Below, piece after piece: positions 51,473-61,731 of a stretch of 64,000 nt of DNA; position 1 is the first letter of the stretch; each line of letters begins with the position of its first letter. The DNA comes from Methylobacillus flagellatus KT. Lineage in GTDB: Bacteria > Pseudomonadota > Gammaproteobacteria > Burkholderiales > Methylophilaceae. Made by a program: the position numbers and the translations under genes. The stretch lies in the NCBI RefSeq assembly GCF_000013705.1, contig NC_007947.1, positions 2,542,001 to 2,606,000 of the forward strand, given 5' to 3'. The notes under the pieces are model-generated. The model saw nothing but the letters and a program-made list of their open reading frames with translations. It ran no database searches and was not told the origin of the DNA.

Positions 51473-53251
51473 ATGAACACTGCCACCCACTTCAGATTCA
51501 GCCATGGCGACGACAACCCCACCGTAAAACGCCTGCTGCGTGCAGTGACCCCTGTCCCGGACGATATGCCTTGCCTGCAGGTACTGTCCATGTTTCAGGA
51601 GAATCAGCGCATGTATGCCCTGCCTGTCGTCGATGCGCAGCAGCACCCGGTCGGCATCGTGGAGCGGCATGCCTTCATGGAAATCTTCATCAAACCCTAC
51701 ACCCACGAAATCTATGGCAAGAAGCCGATTGCCGAATTCATGAACCCTGAACCCCTGATCGTAAACAGCCATACGTCCATAGACGATATCTCCCGCATCA
51801 TCATCGATGCCGGCATGCAGCATATGGTGAGTGGCTTCATCGTCACGGAACAGGGGAAATACGCAGGCCTCGCCAACGGCCATGACCTGCTCGACGAAAT
51901 CACGCAGCGAAAACAGGCCAACCTGTTCTATCTGGCGCATTTCGACCAGCTCACCAAACTGCCAAACCGGGTGCTGTTCATGGACAGGCTGGCCATGACG
52001 CTGGCAGAAGCGAGTCGCACCAATGCGCAAGTCGGGCTGCTGTTCATCGACCTGGATAAGTTCAAGCACTTCAACGACTCCATGGGGCATGCCTTCGGCG
52101 ACCAGCTGCTGATTGCGCTGGCTGGCATCCTCGCGCGCTGCTCGCGCGAGATGGATACCGTCGCCCGTCTCTCGGGCGACGAGTTCACCATCATCGTCGA
52201 CAGCATCAGCGGCCAGAAAGACCTGGATATCCTATGCTGGCGCATACTCGATGCCCTGAAACTCCCACAGCAGATCATGGGACGCGAGATCTTCATCTCG
52301 GCCAGCATCGGCACCGCGATCTACCCGCTGGATGACGAGGATGCCAACAACCTCATGATCAAGGCCGATGCGGCCATGTATGAAGCCAAGCGCAACGGAC
52401 GCAATACTTACCGGCACTATGCAGCAGGCATGCAGCTTTACTCGCTGGATCGCATGTCGCTGGAAACCGACCTGCGCCTTGCCATCGAACGCAATGAATT
52501 CGAACTCTATTACCAGCCGCAAATTGCGCTCGACAGCGGCCAGGTGGTCGGCAAGGAAGCCTTGATCCGTTGGCACCATCCGCAACGTGGGCTACTCACC
52601 CCCATCCATTTCATTGAAATTGCCGAAGAAACCGGGTTGATCGTGGCCATCGGCCAGTGGGTGATCAGTGAAGCCTGCCGACAGCACCAAGCCTGGCTGC
52701 AGGAAGGATTCCAGCCCATGCGAATCTCGGTCAATATTTCCGCCATGCAGTTCTACCAGAGTGACTTCTGCGACATGGTGGAGCACATCCTCAAGGAGAC
52801 CAGGATCAACCCGGCTTATCTCGAATTCGAGCTGACCGAGAGCATGTTCATGCAGGATGCCGATGCCGTGGTGCGCACCCTGCATCAACTGAGCAGGCTT
52901 GGCATCAAACTGGCAATCGATGATTTCGGCACGGGCTACTCCAACCTCAGCTACCTGCGCAAATTCCCGATCGACCGGCTCAAGGTCGATCAATCCTTCA
53001 TCAAGGGCATAGAGCGCGAACCGATCAATGTAGAAATCGTCAAGACCATCGTGGCGCTGGCGCGCAGCATGTCACTGGAACTGGTGGCTGAAGGTGTGGA
53101 GACGGACGTGGAGCTGCACTGGGCGGAAAGCAGCGGCTGCACCTTCGTGCAGGGCTACCGCTTCTCCCAGCCGCTGCCGGCGGAAAAATTCACGCGCTGG
53201 GTGAGGGAATACAAATACCAGGCCAACCAGCACTCGCTGGCTGACATTTAG
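51473..53251 (+). CDS. CBS-GGDEF-EAL cyclic-di-GMP enzyme
   Basis: 592 residues from ATG 51473. Two CBS motifs (about residues 15-150) precede a GGDEF domain (about 155-315) and an EAL domain (about 330-580). The active-site loop reads LSGDEF, with Ser at the first glycine, a variant that is still active in known cyclases; the inhibitory site RxxD (SREMD) lies five residues before it. The EAL domain has its catalytic set: EALIRW, SVNIS, ELTES, IDDFGTGYS, LKVDQSF, VAEGVET and QGYRF. It could both make and break c-di-GMP, with adenine nucleotides at the CBS pair as a plausible regulator. It is divergent from the type II secretion operon. Confidence 0.93.
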   Translation: MNTATHFRFSHGDDNPTVKRLLRAVTPVPDDMPCLQVLSMFQENQRMYALPVVDAQQHPVGIVERHAFMEIFIKPYTHEIYGKKPIAEFMNPEPLIVNSHTSIDDISRIIIDAGMQHMVSGFIVTEQGKYAGLANGHDLLDEITQRKQANLFYLAHFDQLTKLPNRVLFMDRLAMTLAEASRTNAQVGLLFIDLDKFKHFNDSMGHAFGDQLLIALAGILARCSREMDTVARLSGDEFTIIVDSISGQKDLDILCWRILDALKLPQQIMGREIFISASIGTAIYPLDDEDANNLMIKADAAMYEAKRNGRNTYRHYAAGMQLYSLDRMSLETDLRLAIERNEFELYYQPQIALDSGQVVGKEALIRWHHPQRGLLTPIHFIEIAEETGLIVAIGQWVISEACRQHQAWLQEGFQPMRISVNISAMQFYQSDFCDMVEHILKETRINPAYLEFELTESMFMQDADAVVRTLHQLSRLGIKLAIDDFGTGYSNLSYLRKFPIDRLKVDQSFIKGIEREPINVEIVKTIVALARSMSLELVAEGVETDVELHWAESSGCTFVQGYRFSQPLPAEKFTRWVREYKYQANQHSLADI

Positions 53252-53308
53252 TGTTCAGCAAGGACCTGTTCCCGTATTTCCGGGCGGTCTCGGCATCGAC
53301 ACAACCAT

Positions 53309-54271
53309 TCACTTACTGGTGATCAGCGTGGATTGTTTGCGCTGCCAGCGTCCAAACACGCCAATCAGGCCCAACAACAACATCCAGATGGTCGACGGCT
53401 CGGGCACCGCGCTCACCTGCCAGCCGATGTCCGCCAGCGCCGCGTAATCCAGATCGCTGAAATATTCGCGATTGCCGAACGGGGTGCCCGGATCCATGAG
53501 GTTGGGCACAAGCTCCCCGTTTATCCTCCCCTGCACGCCATAGGCCCAATGCGCCCCTCCATCAACGGGCACCATATCGCCATACGCCGCCACGGCATGT
53601 TCACCGGCAAATACCCAGCCGTCATCCGTGGGCAACAGCAAAGCATCCCAAGCTGTAGACGCCCCAAAACCGAGCAGGTGCGCGATTTCATGGGTTGCCG
53701 TGGTCAACAGGTCCGGCTGGCCTGCAGCCAGGCCGCTCTCATCGAGACCTGCATACCATGAAAAATGGCTGTTAAACCAGATGGAGTCTCCCCATGGACC
53801 GACATCAGTAGGTACATCCTCCAGCGCGCCTTCCTGCCCACGCGCCGTTACCGTCTCCAAGAAATCCTGGCTACCCTGGGCACGAATGCTGCCACCACCT
53901 GCTGCGCCAAGTACCGAGCCATTAAAGGAGGATGCCCCTACGAAAATCACCATGCTGTTTTCCGGGACATACAAATCCGTCACCGTGACATTCTCGATCC
54001 AGCTATTCCAGCTAGGATGCTGGAACCTCACACTCCAGCTATCACCTGCGCCAGGCTGGATTGCCGAGAGGGAATCGGTGAAGCCACTGAATACCGAGGC
54101 GGCCTGCTCCAATACGTTGCGCCGCATCAGGCCAGCATCGCTGTCGGTACTGAACCAGCCATTCCGGTCAAACCGGTAGTCAAACACAATATCGAGCGCA
54201 TGGGCCGAACTCGCAATCAGGGCAAGGCTGGCGATCAGGGCCGCTTTAATGGGAATGCGGAATGAATGCAT
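53309..54271 (-). CDS. PEP-CTERM zinc metalloprotease-like protein
   Basis: 320 residues from ATG 54271. Signal peptide ending IASSAHA, then a protein that reads like NF038122-type metalloproteases. The metal site HEIAHLLGFG (HExxHxxGxG pattern with GFG) lies near residue 200, with a possible third ligand downstream. The end is the sorting signal VPEPSTIWMLLLGLIGVFGRWQRKQ. It would be an outside-facing protease held at the surface. A Fur-like inverted repeat lies at 54301-54341, about 30-70 bases upstream of the ATG, so iron supply may regulate it. Confidence 0.85.
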   Translation of the reverse strand: MHSFRIPIKAALIASLALIASSAHALDIVFDYRFDRNGWFSTDSDAGLMRRNVLEQAASVFSGFTDSLSAIQPGAGDSWSVRFQHPSWNSWIENVTVTDLYVPENSMVIFVGASSFNGSVLGAAGGGSIRAQGSQDFLETVTARGQEGALEDVPTDVGPWGDSIWFNSHFSWYAGLDESGLAAGQPDLLTTATHEIAHLLGFGASTAWDALLLPTDDGWVFAGEHAVAAYGDMVPVDGGAHWAYGVQGRINGELVPNLMDPGTPFGNREYFSDLDYAALADIGWQVSAVPEPSTIWMLLLGLIGVFGRWQRKQSTLITSK

Positions 54272-54300
54272 GATGCAATTTCCAAGCAGTGAAATTATTA

Positions 54301-54341
54301 ATTGAGAATCATTATACATTGAATCAACAATCATTCTCAAT
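54301..54341. promoter_or_regulatory. Fur-like inverted repeat upstream of the PEP-CTERM protease
   Basis: ATTGAGAAT (54301-54309) and ATTCTCAAT (54333-54341) are perfect inverted copies 23 bases apart. The left one continues as TGAGAATCATTAT, matching TGATAATCATTAT of the Fur consensus in 12 of 13 positions; the right one reads AATCATTCTCAAT. The region is also very AT-rich. Confidence 0.5.
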
Positions 54342-54385
54342 AATGCACCAAGAATCCGCTACTTCATGGCTTGTTAGCGCAACAA

Positions 54386-54408
54386 AAAGCCCCGCTTGAC
54401 GGGGCTTT
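54386..54408 (-). terminator. ssb terminator
   Basis: Stem AAAGCCCCG / CGGGGCTTT with loop CTTGA; on the minus strand TTTTTG follows, 30 bases after the ssb stop. Confidence 0.9.
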
Positions 54409-54437
54409 CAGCAATCACCGACGAAGCAAAGCATGCC

Positions 54438-54941
54438 TTAGAACGGGATATCGTCCTCGAAATCATCGAAATTGCTGCCTCCAGCAGGCTTGGATGCGGC
54501 AGGCGCGGGGCGTTGTGCCGGCGCAGCCTGTTGCCTGGGGGCGGGCTGGCTGTAGTCTTGGTTGAAGTCGTCGCCACCATCATAGCTCGCTCCGCCACCG
54601 CCGCCGCTATCGCGCCCGCCCAGCATCTGCATCTGGTCGGCGATGATCTCGGTGGTGTAGCGGTCCTGGCCTTCCTTGGTCTGCCACTTGCGGGTTTGCA
54701 GGCGGCCTTCGATGTAGACCGGGCGCCCCTTCTTCAGGTACTCGCCGGCAATTTCCGCCAACCTGCGGTACATGACGATGTTGTGCCATTCGGTGCGCTC
54801 CTGACGCTGGCCGTTCTTGTCTTTCCAGCTGTCGGTAGTGGCAATGCTGAAGTTGGCCACCGCCTCGCCATTGGGCATATAGCGCACTTCCGGGTCGCGG
54901 CCCAGGTTGCCTACCAAGATTACTTTATTGACCGATGCCAT
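54438..54941 (-). CDS. ssb: Single-stranded DNA-binding protein
   Basis: 167 residues. The N-terminal ~110 residues form the OB fold ([35 protein letters not shown] ... [39 protein letters not shown]), followed by a G/Q/A/P-rich linker and the partner-binding tip DFEDDIPF. It coats single-stranded DNA in replication and repair. It starts two bases after the stop of the YajR-like gene, so the two share a transcript. Confidence 0.97.
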   Translation of the reverse strand: MASVNKVILVGNLGRDPEVRYMPNGEAVANFSIATTDSWKDKNGQRQERTEWHNIVMYRRLAEIAGEYLKKGRPVYIEGRLQTRKWQTKEGQDRYTTEIIADQMQMLGGRDSGGGGGASYDGGDDFNQDYSQPAPRQQAAPAQRPAPAASKPAGGSNFDDFEDDIPF

Positions 54942-54943
54942 CT

Positions 54944-56320
54944 TTAACCCCTTATCAATTGCAGGGCGGCGGAATCATCCCAATCCGCCTGCATATCCAC
55001 TTTCAATATCACCACGCCCTCCTCGGGCAAGACGACCGATTCCTTCACGCCCGGCAACGCTGCCAGTTGCCGCGACAATTGCGCCGCATCATGCGTTTGC
55101 CCTTCAGGCAAGGGGTACATTCTACTACGTACTGCCGCCGGTGCACGCATGGTCCATACGCTGACCAGCCATAGCAGCATGAGCGCACCGCAGAAAGCGA
55201 ATACTGCCGCATATCCATGCTGGCTGGACAGCCAGCCGCCGCAGACGCCGCCAACGAAAATGCCCAATGACTGCGCGGTATTGAACACCCCGATCGCGGT
55301 ACCCTTGGCATCGGCAGGCGCCTGCTTGGAGATGGTGGAAGGCATGATCGCCTCCAGTACATTGAAGGCGATGAAGAAAATGGTCAACGCCACCATGATG
55401 CCCCAGAAACTATCGATCATGAGCCCGAACGCAAGTTCCGCCAATAGCATCACGGCGACACTGATGATGAACACCTGCTTGAGCTTGGCCTTTTTCTCGC
55501 CAATGATGATGGCCGGCACCATGAACGTCAGGGAAATCACCATGATGGGCAGATAGATCATCCAATGGTCATTCTCGTTCAACCCACTGGTCTGCTTGAG
55601 CGCGAATGGCACCACGACAAACATTGCCATGTGCGAGGCATGCAACGCGAAGATGCCGAAATTGAGCCGCAACAGCTGCGTATCCTGCAGCACTGGGCCG
55701 AGCTTGGCCGGCGCGGCCTGGGTATCGGAATGGAACCGGCTGACCTGGGGGTTGGGTACCAGATACTTGATATCCAGCATGGCAAGCAAGGCCAGGACGC
55801 CGGTCAGCACGAAAATGCCTGGAACGCCAATCCACTGGTTGAGCGTCGGCCCGAGGATCAGCGACAATGCGAAGGTAATGCCGATGCTGCCGCCGATCAT
55901 CGCCATTGCCTTGGTACGGTGCTCTTCGCGCGTCAGATCGGCCACTAGTGCCGTCACCGCGGCGGATACGGCGCCCGCGCCCTGGATGGCACGACCGATG
56001 ATGATGGTATGGATGTCGTCCGCCATACCGGCAACGAAGCTGCCGATCGCAAAGATCAGCAGGCCGATGTAGATCATGGTCTTGCGGCCAAAGCGGTCTG
56101 AAGCCATGCCGAACGGCAGCTGGAACAAGGCCTGCGTCAAGCCGTAAGCGCCTAGCGCCAGGCCGATGTAGAAATGGTCATCCCCCGACGGCAAGGTTTC
56201 AGCGTAGATCGCAAAGATCGGCAGGATCAGGAACATGCCCAGCATGCGTAAGCCATAGATCGAGGCCAGGCTCAGGGTGGAGCGTAGTTCAACCGGGGAC
56301 ATGCGTTCAGGCTGTGACAT
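54944..56320 (-). CDS. MFS transporter, YajR-like
   Basis: 458 residues with about 12 membrane helices. The signature of MFS drug:H+ antiporters is seen between helices 2 and 3 ([17 protein letters not shown]). A C-terminal ~65-residue soluble tail ([33 protein letters not shown]) has the ferredoxin-like look of the YAM domain that marks E. coli YajR. The substrate is unknown. It is upstream of ssb and divergent from uvrA, an arrangement common in betaproteobacteria. Confidence 0.9.
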   Translation of the reverse strand: MSQPERMSPVELRSTLSLASIYGLRMLGMFLILPIFAIYAETLPSGDDHFYIGLALGAYGLTQALFQLPFGMASDRFGRKTMIYIGLLIFAIGSFVAGMADDIHTIIIGRAIQGAGAVSAAVTALVADLTREEHRTKAMAMIGGSIGITFALSLILGPTLNQWIGVPGIFVLTGVLALLAMLDIKYLVPNPQVSRFHSDTQAAPAKLGPVLQDTQLLRLNFGIFALHASHMAMFVVVPFALKQTSGLNENDHWMIYLPIMVISLTFMVPAIIIGEKKAKLKQVFIISVAVMLLAELAFGLMIDSFWGIMVALTIFFIAFNVLEAIMPSTISKQAPADAKGTAIGVFNTAQSLGIFVGGVCGGWLSSQHGYAAVFAFCGALMLLWLVSVWTMRAPAAVRSRMYPLPEGQTHDAAQLSRQLAALPGVKESVVLPEEGVVILKVDMQADWDDSAALQLIRG

Positions 56321-56412
56321 TAAAATTCATTGAATTCAACACGCGAAGTTGCGTATATTAACAGGTTGCCCCACCAGGCGTTAACCAAACTCAAGGCAAC
56401 AGCTTCTACCCC

Positions 56413-59232
56413 ATGGATTACATACGTATACGCGGTGCCCGCACGCACAACCTGAAAAATGTTTCACTGGACTTGCCCCGCAACAAGCTGATCGTCATTA
56501 CCGGCTTGTCGGGTTCAGGTAAGTCCTCGCTGGCGTTCGACACTTTATATGCCGAGGGACAGCGCCGCTATGTAGAATCCCTGTCCGCTTATGCGCGCCA
56601 GTTCCTGGCGCGCATGGACAAGCCGGATGTCGACCTGATCGAAGGACTGTCTCCCGCGATTTCCATCGAACAAAAATCCACCTCGCACAACCCACGCTCC
56701 ACTGTAGGCACCGTCACCGAAATCCATGACTACCTGCGCCTGCTCTATGCGCGCGCAGGCGACCCGGAATGCCCGGACCACGGCATCAAGCTCGAAGCGC
56801 AAACCGTCTCCCAAATGGTGGACAGTGTCCTGCTGCTGCCAGAGGACACCAAGCTGATGATCCTCGCGCCGGTAGTCAGCAACCGCAAGGGAGAACAACT
56901 GGACCTGTTCGAGGAACTCAAGGCACAAGGCTTCGTACGCGTGCGCGTGGACGGCAATATCCACGAGCTCGACAGCGTACCCAAGCTGGCCAAGACCGTG
57001 AAGCACAACGTCGACGTCGTCGTGGACCGCCTCAAGGTACGCGCAGACGTCAAGCAGCGCATTGCCGAATCCTTCGAGACCGCGCTGCGCCTGGCCGACG
57101 GCAAGGCTGTGGCGCTGGAGATGGATAGCGGCAAGGAGCACCTGTTTTCCGCCAAGTTCTCATGCCCTGTGTGCGACTACTCACTTGCAGAGCTTGAGCC
57201 GCGCCTGTTCTCATTCAACAACCCGATGGGTGCTTGTCCCAAGTGCGATGGCCTGGGCCAGATCAGCTTCTTCGATCCCAAACGCGTCGTGGCTTTCCCG
57301 CATCTCTCACTGGCCAGTGGCGCCATCAAGGGCTGGGACAAGCGCAACCAGTTCTATTTTCAGATGCTGCAAAGCCTGGCCAAGCATTACGGATTCGACC
57401 TGGAGACGGCTTTCGAAACCTTGCCCGATGACGTACAGCAAGTGCTGCTTTACGGCAGCGGTAAGGAAGCCATCACTTTTCAGTACCTCAACGAACGCGG
57501 CAAACTATACGAAAAATCCCACACCTTCGAGGGCATCCTCAACAACCTGCAACGCCGCTACCATGAAACCGACTCCATCACGGTACGCGAGGAACTGTCC
57601 AAGTATCTCAACTCGCAAGCCTGCCCGGAGTGCGGGGGCACGCGCCTGCGCCGCGAGGCACGCCACGTCAAGGTGGGGGGCAAGAACATTCACGAAGTGT
57701 GCGAGGCCCCGCTGCGCCTGGCCTTGCATTTCTTCGAGCACATCGAATTGACCGGGCAAAAACATGCGATTGCGGACAAGATCGTGCAGGAGATCAGCAG
57801 CCGCCTGAAATTCCTCACCAATGTCGGGCTGGAATATTTATCGCTATCCCGCTCCGCCGAAACCCTTTCGGGCGGTGAGGCACAACGCATCCGCCTGGCC
57901 TCGCAGATCGGCTCCGGCCTTACCGGCGTCATGTATGTACTGGACGAACCATCCATCGGCCTGCACCAGCGCGACAACGACCGCCTGTTGCAAACCCTGG
58001 TGCGCCTGCGCGACATCGGCAACAGCGTCATCGTCGTCGAGCACGACCAGGATGCCATCATGGAAGCCGACTACGTCGTCGACATCGGCCCCGGGGCAGG
58101 CGAACACGGCGGTCACATCGTGGCGGCAGGCACACCGGCAGAAATCCAGCGCAATCCCCAATCGCTCACAGGACAGTACCTCAGCGGCGCCAAGGAAATC
58201 GCCGTCCCCAGGCAGCGTCACGCCCCTGACCCAAAACGCTGGCTCAAGCTGACGAGGGCCAGTGGCAATAATCTCAGGAACGTGGATTTGGCTTTGCCTG
58301 TCGGTCTGCTCACCTGCGTCACTGGCGTGTCTGGCTCTGGCAAGTCCACGCTGATCAACGATACCCTTTACCGCGTGGTAGCACGCCACCTTTACGGCAG
58401 CTCGACCGAGCCTGCGCCTTTCGAGGAAATTTCTGGCCTGGAGTTCTTCGATAAGGTCGTGGATGTCGACCAAAGCCCGATCGGCCGCACACCGCGCTCC
58501 AACCCGGCCACCTACACCGGCGTCTTCACACCCATACGCGACCTGTTTGCCGGCGTGCCGGAAAGCCGCGCCCGCGGCTATGGCCCTGGCCGCTATTCCT
58601 TCAACGTCAAGGGCGGCCGTTGCGAAGCCTGCCAGGGCGATGGGGTGATCCGCGTCGAGATGCACTTCCTGCCCGATGTCTATGTGCCTTGCGACGTCTG
58701 CAAAGGTCACCGTTACAACCGTGAAACCCTGGAAATCCAGTACAAGGGCAAGAATATCCACCAAATCCTGGAAATGACCGTGGAGCAGGCGCGTGAATTC
58801 TTTGACGCCGTGCCTGTGGTCGCACGCAAACTGCAGACACTGCTGGATGTCGGTCTAGGCTACATCACGCTGGGCCAGTCCGCGACTACACTGTCGGGCG
58901 GCGAGGCGCAGCGTGTTAAGCTGGCATTGGAGCTGTCCAAGCGCGATACCGGCAGAACGCTCTATATCCTCGATGAACCCACCACCGGCCTGCATTTTGC
59001 CGATATCCAGCTGCTGCTCGACGTATTGCACCGCCTGCGCGACCACGGCAACACCGTCGTCATCATCGAGCACAACCTGGACGTCATCAAGACCGCGGAC
59101 TGGATCATCGACATGGGTCCGGAAGGCGGTGATGGCGGCGGCACCATGATTGCGTGTGGCACACCGGAAGAAGTCGCGGATACCAAGGCCAGCTATACCG
59201 GGAAATACCTCAAGCCGATGCTCAAACGCTGA
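56413..59232 (+). CDS. uvrA: Excinuclease ABC subunit A
   Basis: 939 residues, the usual length. It has two ABC ATPase halves with Walker [13 protein letters not shown] and [11 protein letters not shown], and the signature LSGGEAQR in both. There are two C4 zinc regions: [30 protein letters not shown] and the zinc finger [11 protein letters not shown] ... PCDVCKGHR. It recognises bulky DNA damage and loads UvrB in nucleotide excision repair. I saw no clear LexA box in the 92-base gap upstream. Confidence 0.98.
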   Translation: MDYIRIRGARTHNLKNVSLDLPRNKLIVITGLSGSGKSSLAFDTLYAEGQRRYVESLSAYARQFLARMDKPDVDLIEGLSPAISIEQKSTSHNPRSTVGTVTEIHDYLRLLYARAGDPECPDHGIKLEAQTVSQMVDSVLLLPEDTKLMILAPVVSNRKGEQLDLFEELKAQGFVRVRVDGNIHELDSVPKLAKTVKHNVDVVVDRLKVRADVKQRIAESFETALRLADGKAVALEMDSGKEHLFSAKFSCPVCDYSLAELEPRLFSFNNPMGACPKCDGLGQISFFDPKRVVAFPHLSLASGAIKGWDKRNQFYFQMLQSLAKHYGFDLETAFETLPDDVQQVLLYGSGKEAITFQYLNERGKLYEKSHTFEGILNNLQRRYHETDSITVREELSKYLNSQACPECGGTRLRREARHVKVGGKNIHEVCEAPLRLALHFFEHIELTGQKHAIADKIVQEISSRLKFLTNVGLEYLSLSRSAETLSGGEAQRIRLASQIGSGLTGVMYVLDEPSIGLHQRDNDRLLQTLVRLRDIGNSVIVVEHDQDAIMEADYVVDIGPGAGEHGGHIVAAGTPAEIQRNPQSLTGQYLSGAKEIAVPRQRHAPDPKRWLKLTRASGNNLRNVDLALPVGLLTCVTGVSGSGKSTLINDTLYRVVARHLYGSSTEPAPFEEISGLEFFDKVVDVDQSPIGRTPRSNPATYTGVFTPIRDLFAGVPESRARGYGPGRYSFNVKGGRCEACQGDGVIRVEMHFLPDVYVPCDVCKGHRYNRETLEIQYKGKNIHQILEMTVEQAREFFDAVPVVARKLQTLLDVGLGYITLGQSATTLSGGEAQRVKLALELSKRDTGRTLYILDEPTTGLHFADIQLLLDVLHRLRDHGNTVVIIEHNLDVIKTADWIIDMGPEGGDGGGTMIACGTPEEVADTKASYTGKYLKPMLKR

Positions 59233-59255
59233 GATAACTCTCCTCAATAAAAAAT

Positions 59256-59275
59256 GGCTCTCCTGATGGAGAGCC
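59256..59275. terminator. Bidirectional terminator between uvrA and PEP-CTERM gene
   Basis: Stem GGCTCTCC / GGAGAGCC, loop TGAT, with AAAAAAT on the left and GTTTT on the right; 23 bases after the uvrA stop and 30 bases after the stop of the minus-strand gene. Confidence 0.88.
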
Positions 59276-59305
59276 GTTTTCATGAGATACAAATAGCTTT
59301 ATCGC

Positions 59306-60001
59306 TTATGCTGCCTTGCGGCGGCGTGCTGCAAACCCGACAAGACCCAGGCCTGCCAGCATCAATGCATACGTTTCAGGCTCAGGAATAGCCGCGATGG
59401 TCAGGTTGGTCTGGCCAGGGCTACCGATATCGCCCACGCTTGAGCGCCAGGAACCTTCGGAATCACCCACTTGGGAGGATACCCAACCGTAGACGTCGTT
59501 GGCACCCAGTGCATCTACGCTACCAGGGACACCGCTGTTGTAACGGGCACGAATGCTGCCAGGAAAGTCCTGGTCGCCATAAGTCAGGCGGTCCACCAGG
59601 TTCAGCTCGTGATCGAAAATATTGATTTCGTCGTTGCGGCCCAGGTTGGGATTCATGAAACCAATCACCTTGACATCATCGCTCAGACCCCAGCGTGCAC
59701 GGAATTCGTCAGCACCGATTTCCGTAATCACCACGGACTCGCCAGCCTTCACAATGCCGAAATCCGACAGATTGAACACCAGGCTGGTGCGACTGTCGTC
59801 GTCATAGCTCCAGTTGGTGAAATCGACGTCGTTGGAACCAAGGTTGGAAATCTCGATGTACTCGCCCAATTCGCTGCTGTGGCGACTTTGATAGGACCAC
59901 TCAGTGATATAGACATTGTATGGATTGGCCAGTGCAGGAAGCGCTGAGAACGCACTTGCGGCCAGGATGCTTGCTGCAACCACTTTCTTGATGATGCTCA
60001 T
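59306..60001 (-). CDS. PEP-CTERM protein with lamin-tail-like domain
   Basis: 231 residues from ATG 60001 (AGAGAGG upstream). Signal peptide ending FSALPALA. The mature part resembles the lamin tail domain (LTD): VYITEWSYQSRHSSELGEYIEISNLGSNDVDFTNWSYDD ... IVKAGESVVITEIGADEFRARWGLSDDVKVIGF ... DEINIFDHELNLVDRLTYGD. LTDs are Ig-fold modules that occur on bacterial surface proteins. The tail is IPEPETYALMLAGLGLVGFAARRRKAA, so it is an exosortase substrate. It may be co-transcribed with the gene at 60054 (52 bases upstream). Confidence 0.9.
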   Translation of the reverse strand: MSIIKKVVAASILAASAFSALPALANPYNVYITEWSYQSRHSSELGEYIEISNLGSNDVDFTNWSYDDDSRTSLVFNLSDFGIVKAGESVVITEIGADEFRARWGLSDDVKVIGFMNPNLGRNDEINIFDHELNLVDRLTYGDQDFPGSIRARYNSGVPGSVDALGANDVYGWVSSQVGDSEGSWRSSVGDIGSPGQTNLTIAAIPEPETYALMLAGLGLVGFAARRRKAA

Positions 60002-60053
60002 GATATTAACCTCTCTGATTTGAATAATATTAACGACGCAGGAACAACAACAC

Positions 60054-60962
60054 TCAGGCAATGCGGCGACGGCGTGCCGCAAAGCCCAGCAAGCCAAGAC
60101 CGAGCAGCATCAATGCATACGTTTCTGGTTCGGGCACGGCAGGCGTTGGCGGCAGGAACACAAATACGGAAGGCTGTTCCTGGGAAACATAAATAATGCC
60201 GTTCTCATCGATGGTGACACCTTCGGCAGCACCGCTCAGATAGCGAAGGTTGATGGAGCCGAGTATTTCGCCTGTGCGGGTGACTTCCATCAGCAAGCGC
60301 GACTCCTGGCTGATGACCAGCAAGTTGTCATCCAGGCCAGTTCCAAGGAAAGAAGGCACGGTAGCAAGCACTTGCACATCGGAAAGATCCAATACACCCA
60401 GCAATGCTGCATCAAACAGGATATCGTGGCTGCCAGTGCCGTCATTGAAGTCGATATTGGCTTCGTAGATGGCCTGCGGATTCTTTTCCTTCACTGCAAT
60501 GAAGCTGTTGTTGCGAGGATCCCAGCTCACGCCTTCCAGGCCTTCGTTATTGCTGTATGGCCCAAAGCTATAGGCGGGCAATGCATTGGCGCGACGCAGA
60601 GTGGTATCGGCTTCATAGGTCACCTTGAACAGGCTTTGCGTACGCTCCTCGCCCAGTGCGAACTGCCCGTTGCCGATATACGTCAGGGCTTCGGTGTCAT
60701 CAAAGCCGCTGAGCTTCATCGAGCCGATCACCTCGCCGCTCTTGCTCACCTCGACTATGGCCTCTGCCTCGTCGCCGACGACAAACAATGTGCCCGTATC
60801 CCAGTTATAGGTAATGGCCGAAGTCTCGGCTGCCATGCCAGGCTGGCCAGGTAGCCTGAACTGATACCCCAAGGTATAGCCGGAAAGATTGAGCGATGGC
60901 TGTGCCATGGCCAGAGCCGACATGGAAAGCCCGGCAAACAGCACCAGAATGCGTGAAATCAT
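60054..60962 (-). CDS. PEP-CTERM protein with SdiA-regulated domain
   Basis: 302 residues from ATG 60962 (AAGGGGA upstream). Signal peptide ending SALAMA. The mature protein is a beta-propeller-like SdiA_reg domain (SAITYNWDTGTLFVVGDEAEAIVEVSKSGEVIGSMKLSGFDDTEALTYIGNGQFALGEER ... NEGLEGVSWDPRNNSFIAVKEKNPQAIYE ... LLVISQESRLLMEVTRTGEILGSINLRY). The C-terminal sorting signal is VPEPETYALMLLGLGLLGFAARRRRIA, nearly the same as in the next gene. Such propellers bind ligands outside the cell; the ligand is unknown. Confidence 0.9.
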   Translation of the reverse strand: MISRILVLFAGLSMSALAMAQPSLNLSGYTLGYQFRLPGQPGMAAETSAITYNWDTGTLFVVGDEAEAIVEVSKSGEVIGSMKLSGFDDTEALTYIGNGQFALGEERTQSLFKVTYEADTTLRRANALPAYSFGPYSNNEGLEGVSWDPRNNSFIAVKEKNPQAIYEANIDFNDGTGSHDILFDAALLGVLDLSDVQVLATVPSFLGTGLDDNLLVISQESRLLMEVTRTGEILGSINLRYLSGAAEGVTIDENGIIYVSQEQPSVFVFLPPTPAVPEPETYALMLLGLGLLGFAARRRRIA

Positions 60963-61157
60963 CTGAAATATCCCCTTGTGAATTAATGTGAAACTTGTAC
61001 TTGATGAGCTAGCGCAGCGATATTGACGAGGGCAAAAGACAACAGGATGAAGATGCGCATAGTCCTGCCACGAGTCATGGCAGGGGCACCATAAAGCGGG
61101 AGTCTGAAAGGCGGAATAATCCCGCACCTGGATTCAGGCGCGGCATGAAAGACAGGG

Positions 61158-61585
61158 TTAGTTGCTGATATGCAGCTTCATGGCTTGATGGGGAATGCCG
61201 GCATCCATGTATTCATCCCCAATGCGGCGGAAGCCGGCTTTTTCATAAAAACCGGACGCATGGGTTTGCGCAGAGACATGAATATCTAGCCAGCCGTGCT
61301 GCCGGCACAACTCGATGGCCGTATGCAGCAACGCCTGGCCACCCCCTGCCTGCGCCAGTGTTTCAACACCGCCATGCGGCCAATGGTGCCATCGCTGAGA
61401 ATGCGGGCGCAGCCGATCGATTTACCATCCTCCGTGACGGCCAGCAGGTGCAGGGAGGTCTCGTCCAGCCCATCCCATTCGAGATCGGCTGGCACATGCT
61501 GCTCCTCGATGAAAACTTGCTGACGAATAGCCGATATCTGGGCCTGATCGCTGATCCAATCAGCCTGCCTTACATAAAAAGTCAT
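61158..61585 (-). pseudogene. GNAT-family acetyltransferase broken by a one-base deletion
   Basis: The 5' part (from ATG 61585) encodes MTFYVRQADWISDQAQ ... LEWDGLDETSLHLLAVTEDGKSIGCARIL ... IGRMAVLKHWRRQGV, a normal GNAT N-terminus. The frame then reads into nonsense (ARRCCIRPS). In the next frame the expected second half continues: GGQALLHTAIELCRQHGWLDIHVSAQTHASGFYEKAGFRRIGDEYMDAGIPHQAMKLHISN, to a TAA at 61158-61160. Restoring one G in the run near 61337-61346 (reading V-G-Q-A-L-L) would repair it. So this is either a recent pseudogene or a sequencing/assembly error. It would acetylate an unknown small molecule or protein. Confidence 0.85.
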
Positions 61586-61731
61586 GTCGATGTTCTTTCT
61601 GTTCTTGGTAGGCGGGAGATAGGCATTTCAGCCCGGCGCCTGCCGCCTTGACAAGTGTTGCGGCGCATGGCGCTTACAGGCATCATCTATGCTCGCCTCG
61701 ATTGATGAAGTCGATATAACAATTAACTTAA

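Noticed and set aside
53252..53308. Terminator between the EAL gene and the PEP-CTERM protease
   Set aside because: The only inverted repeat (CCCG...CGGG) has a very short stem and no T-run.
56321..56412. LexA (SOS) box upstream of uvrA
   Set aside because: I looked for CTGT-N8-ACAG and found no match in the 92-base gap.
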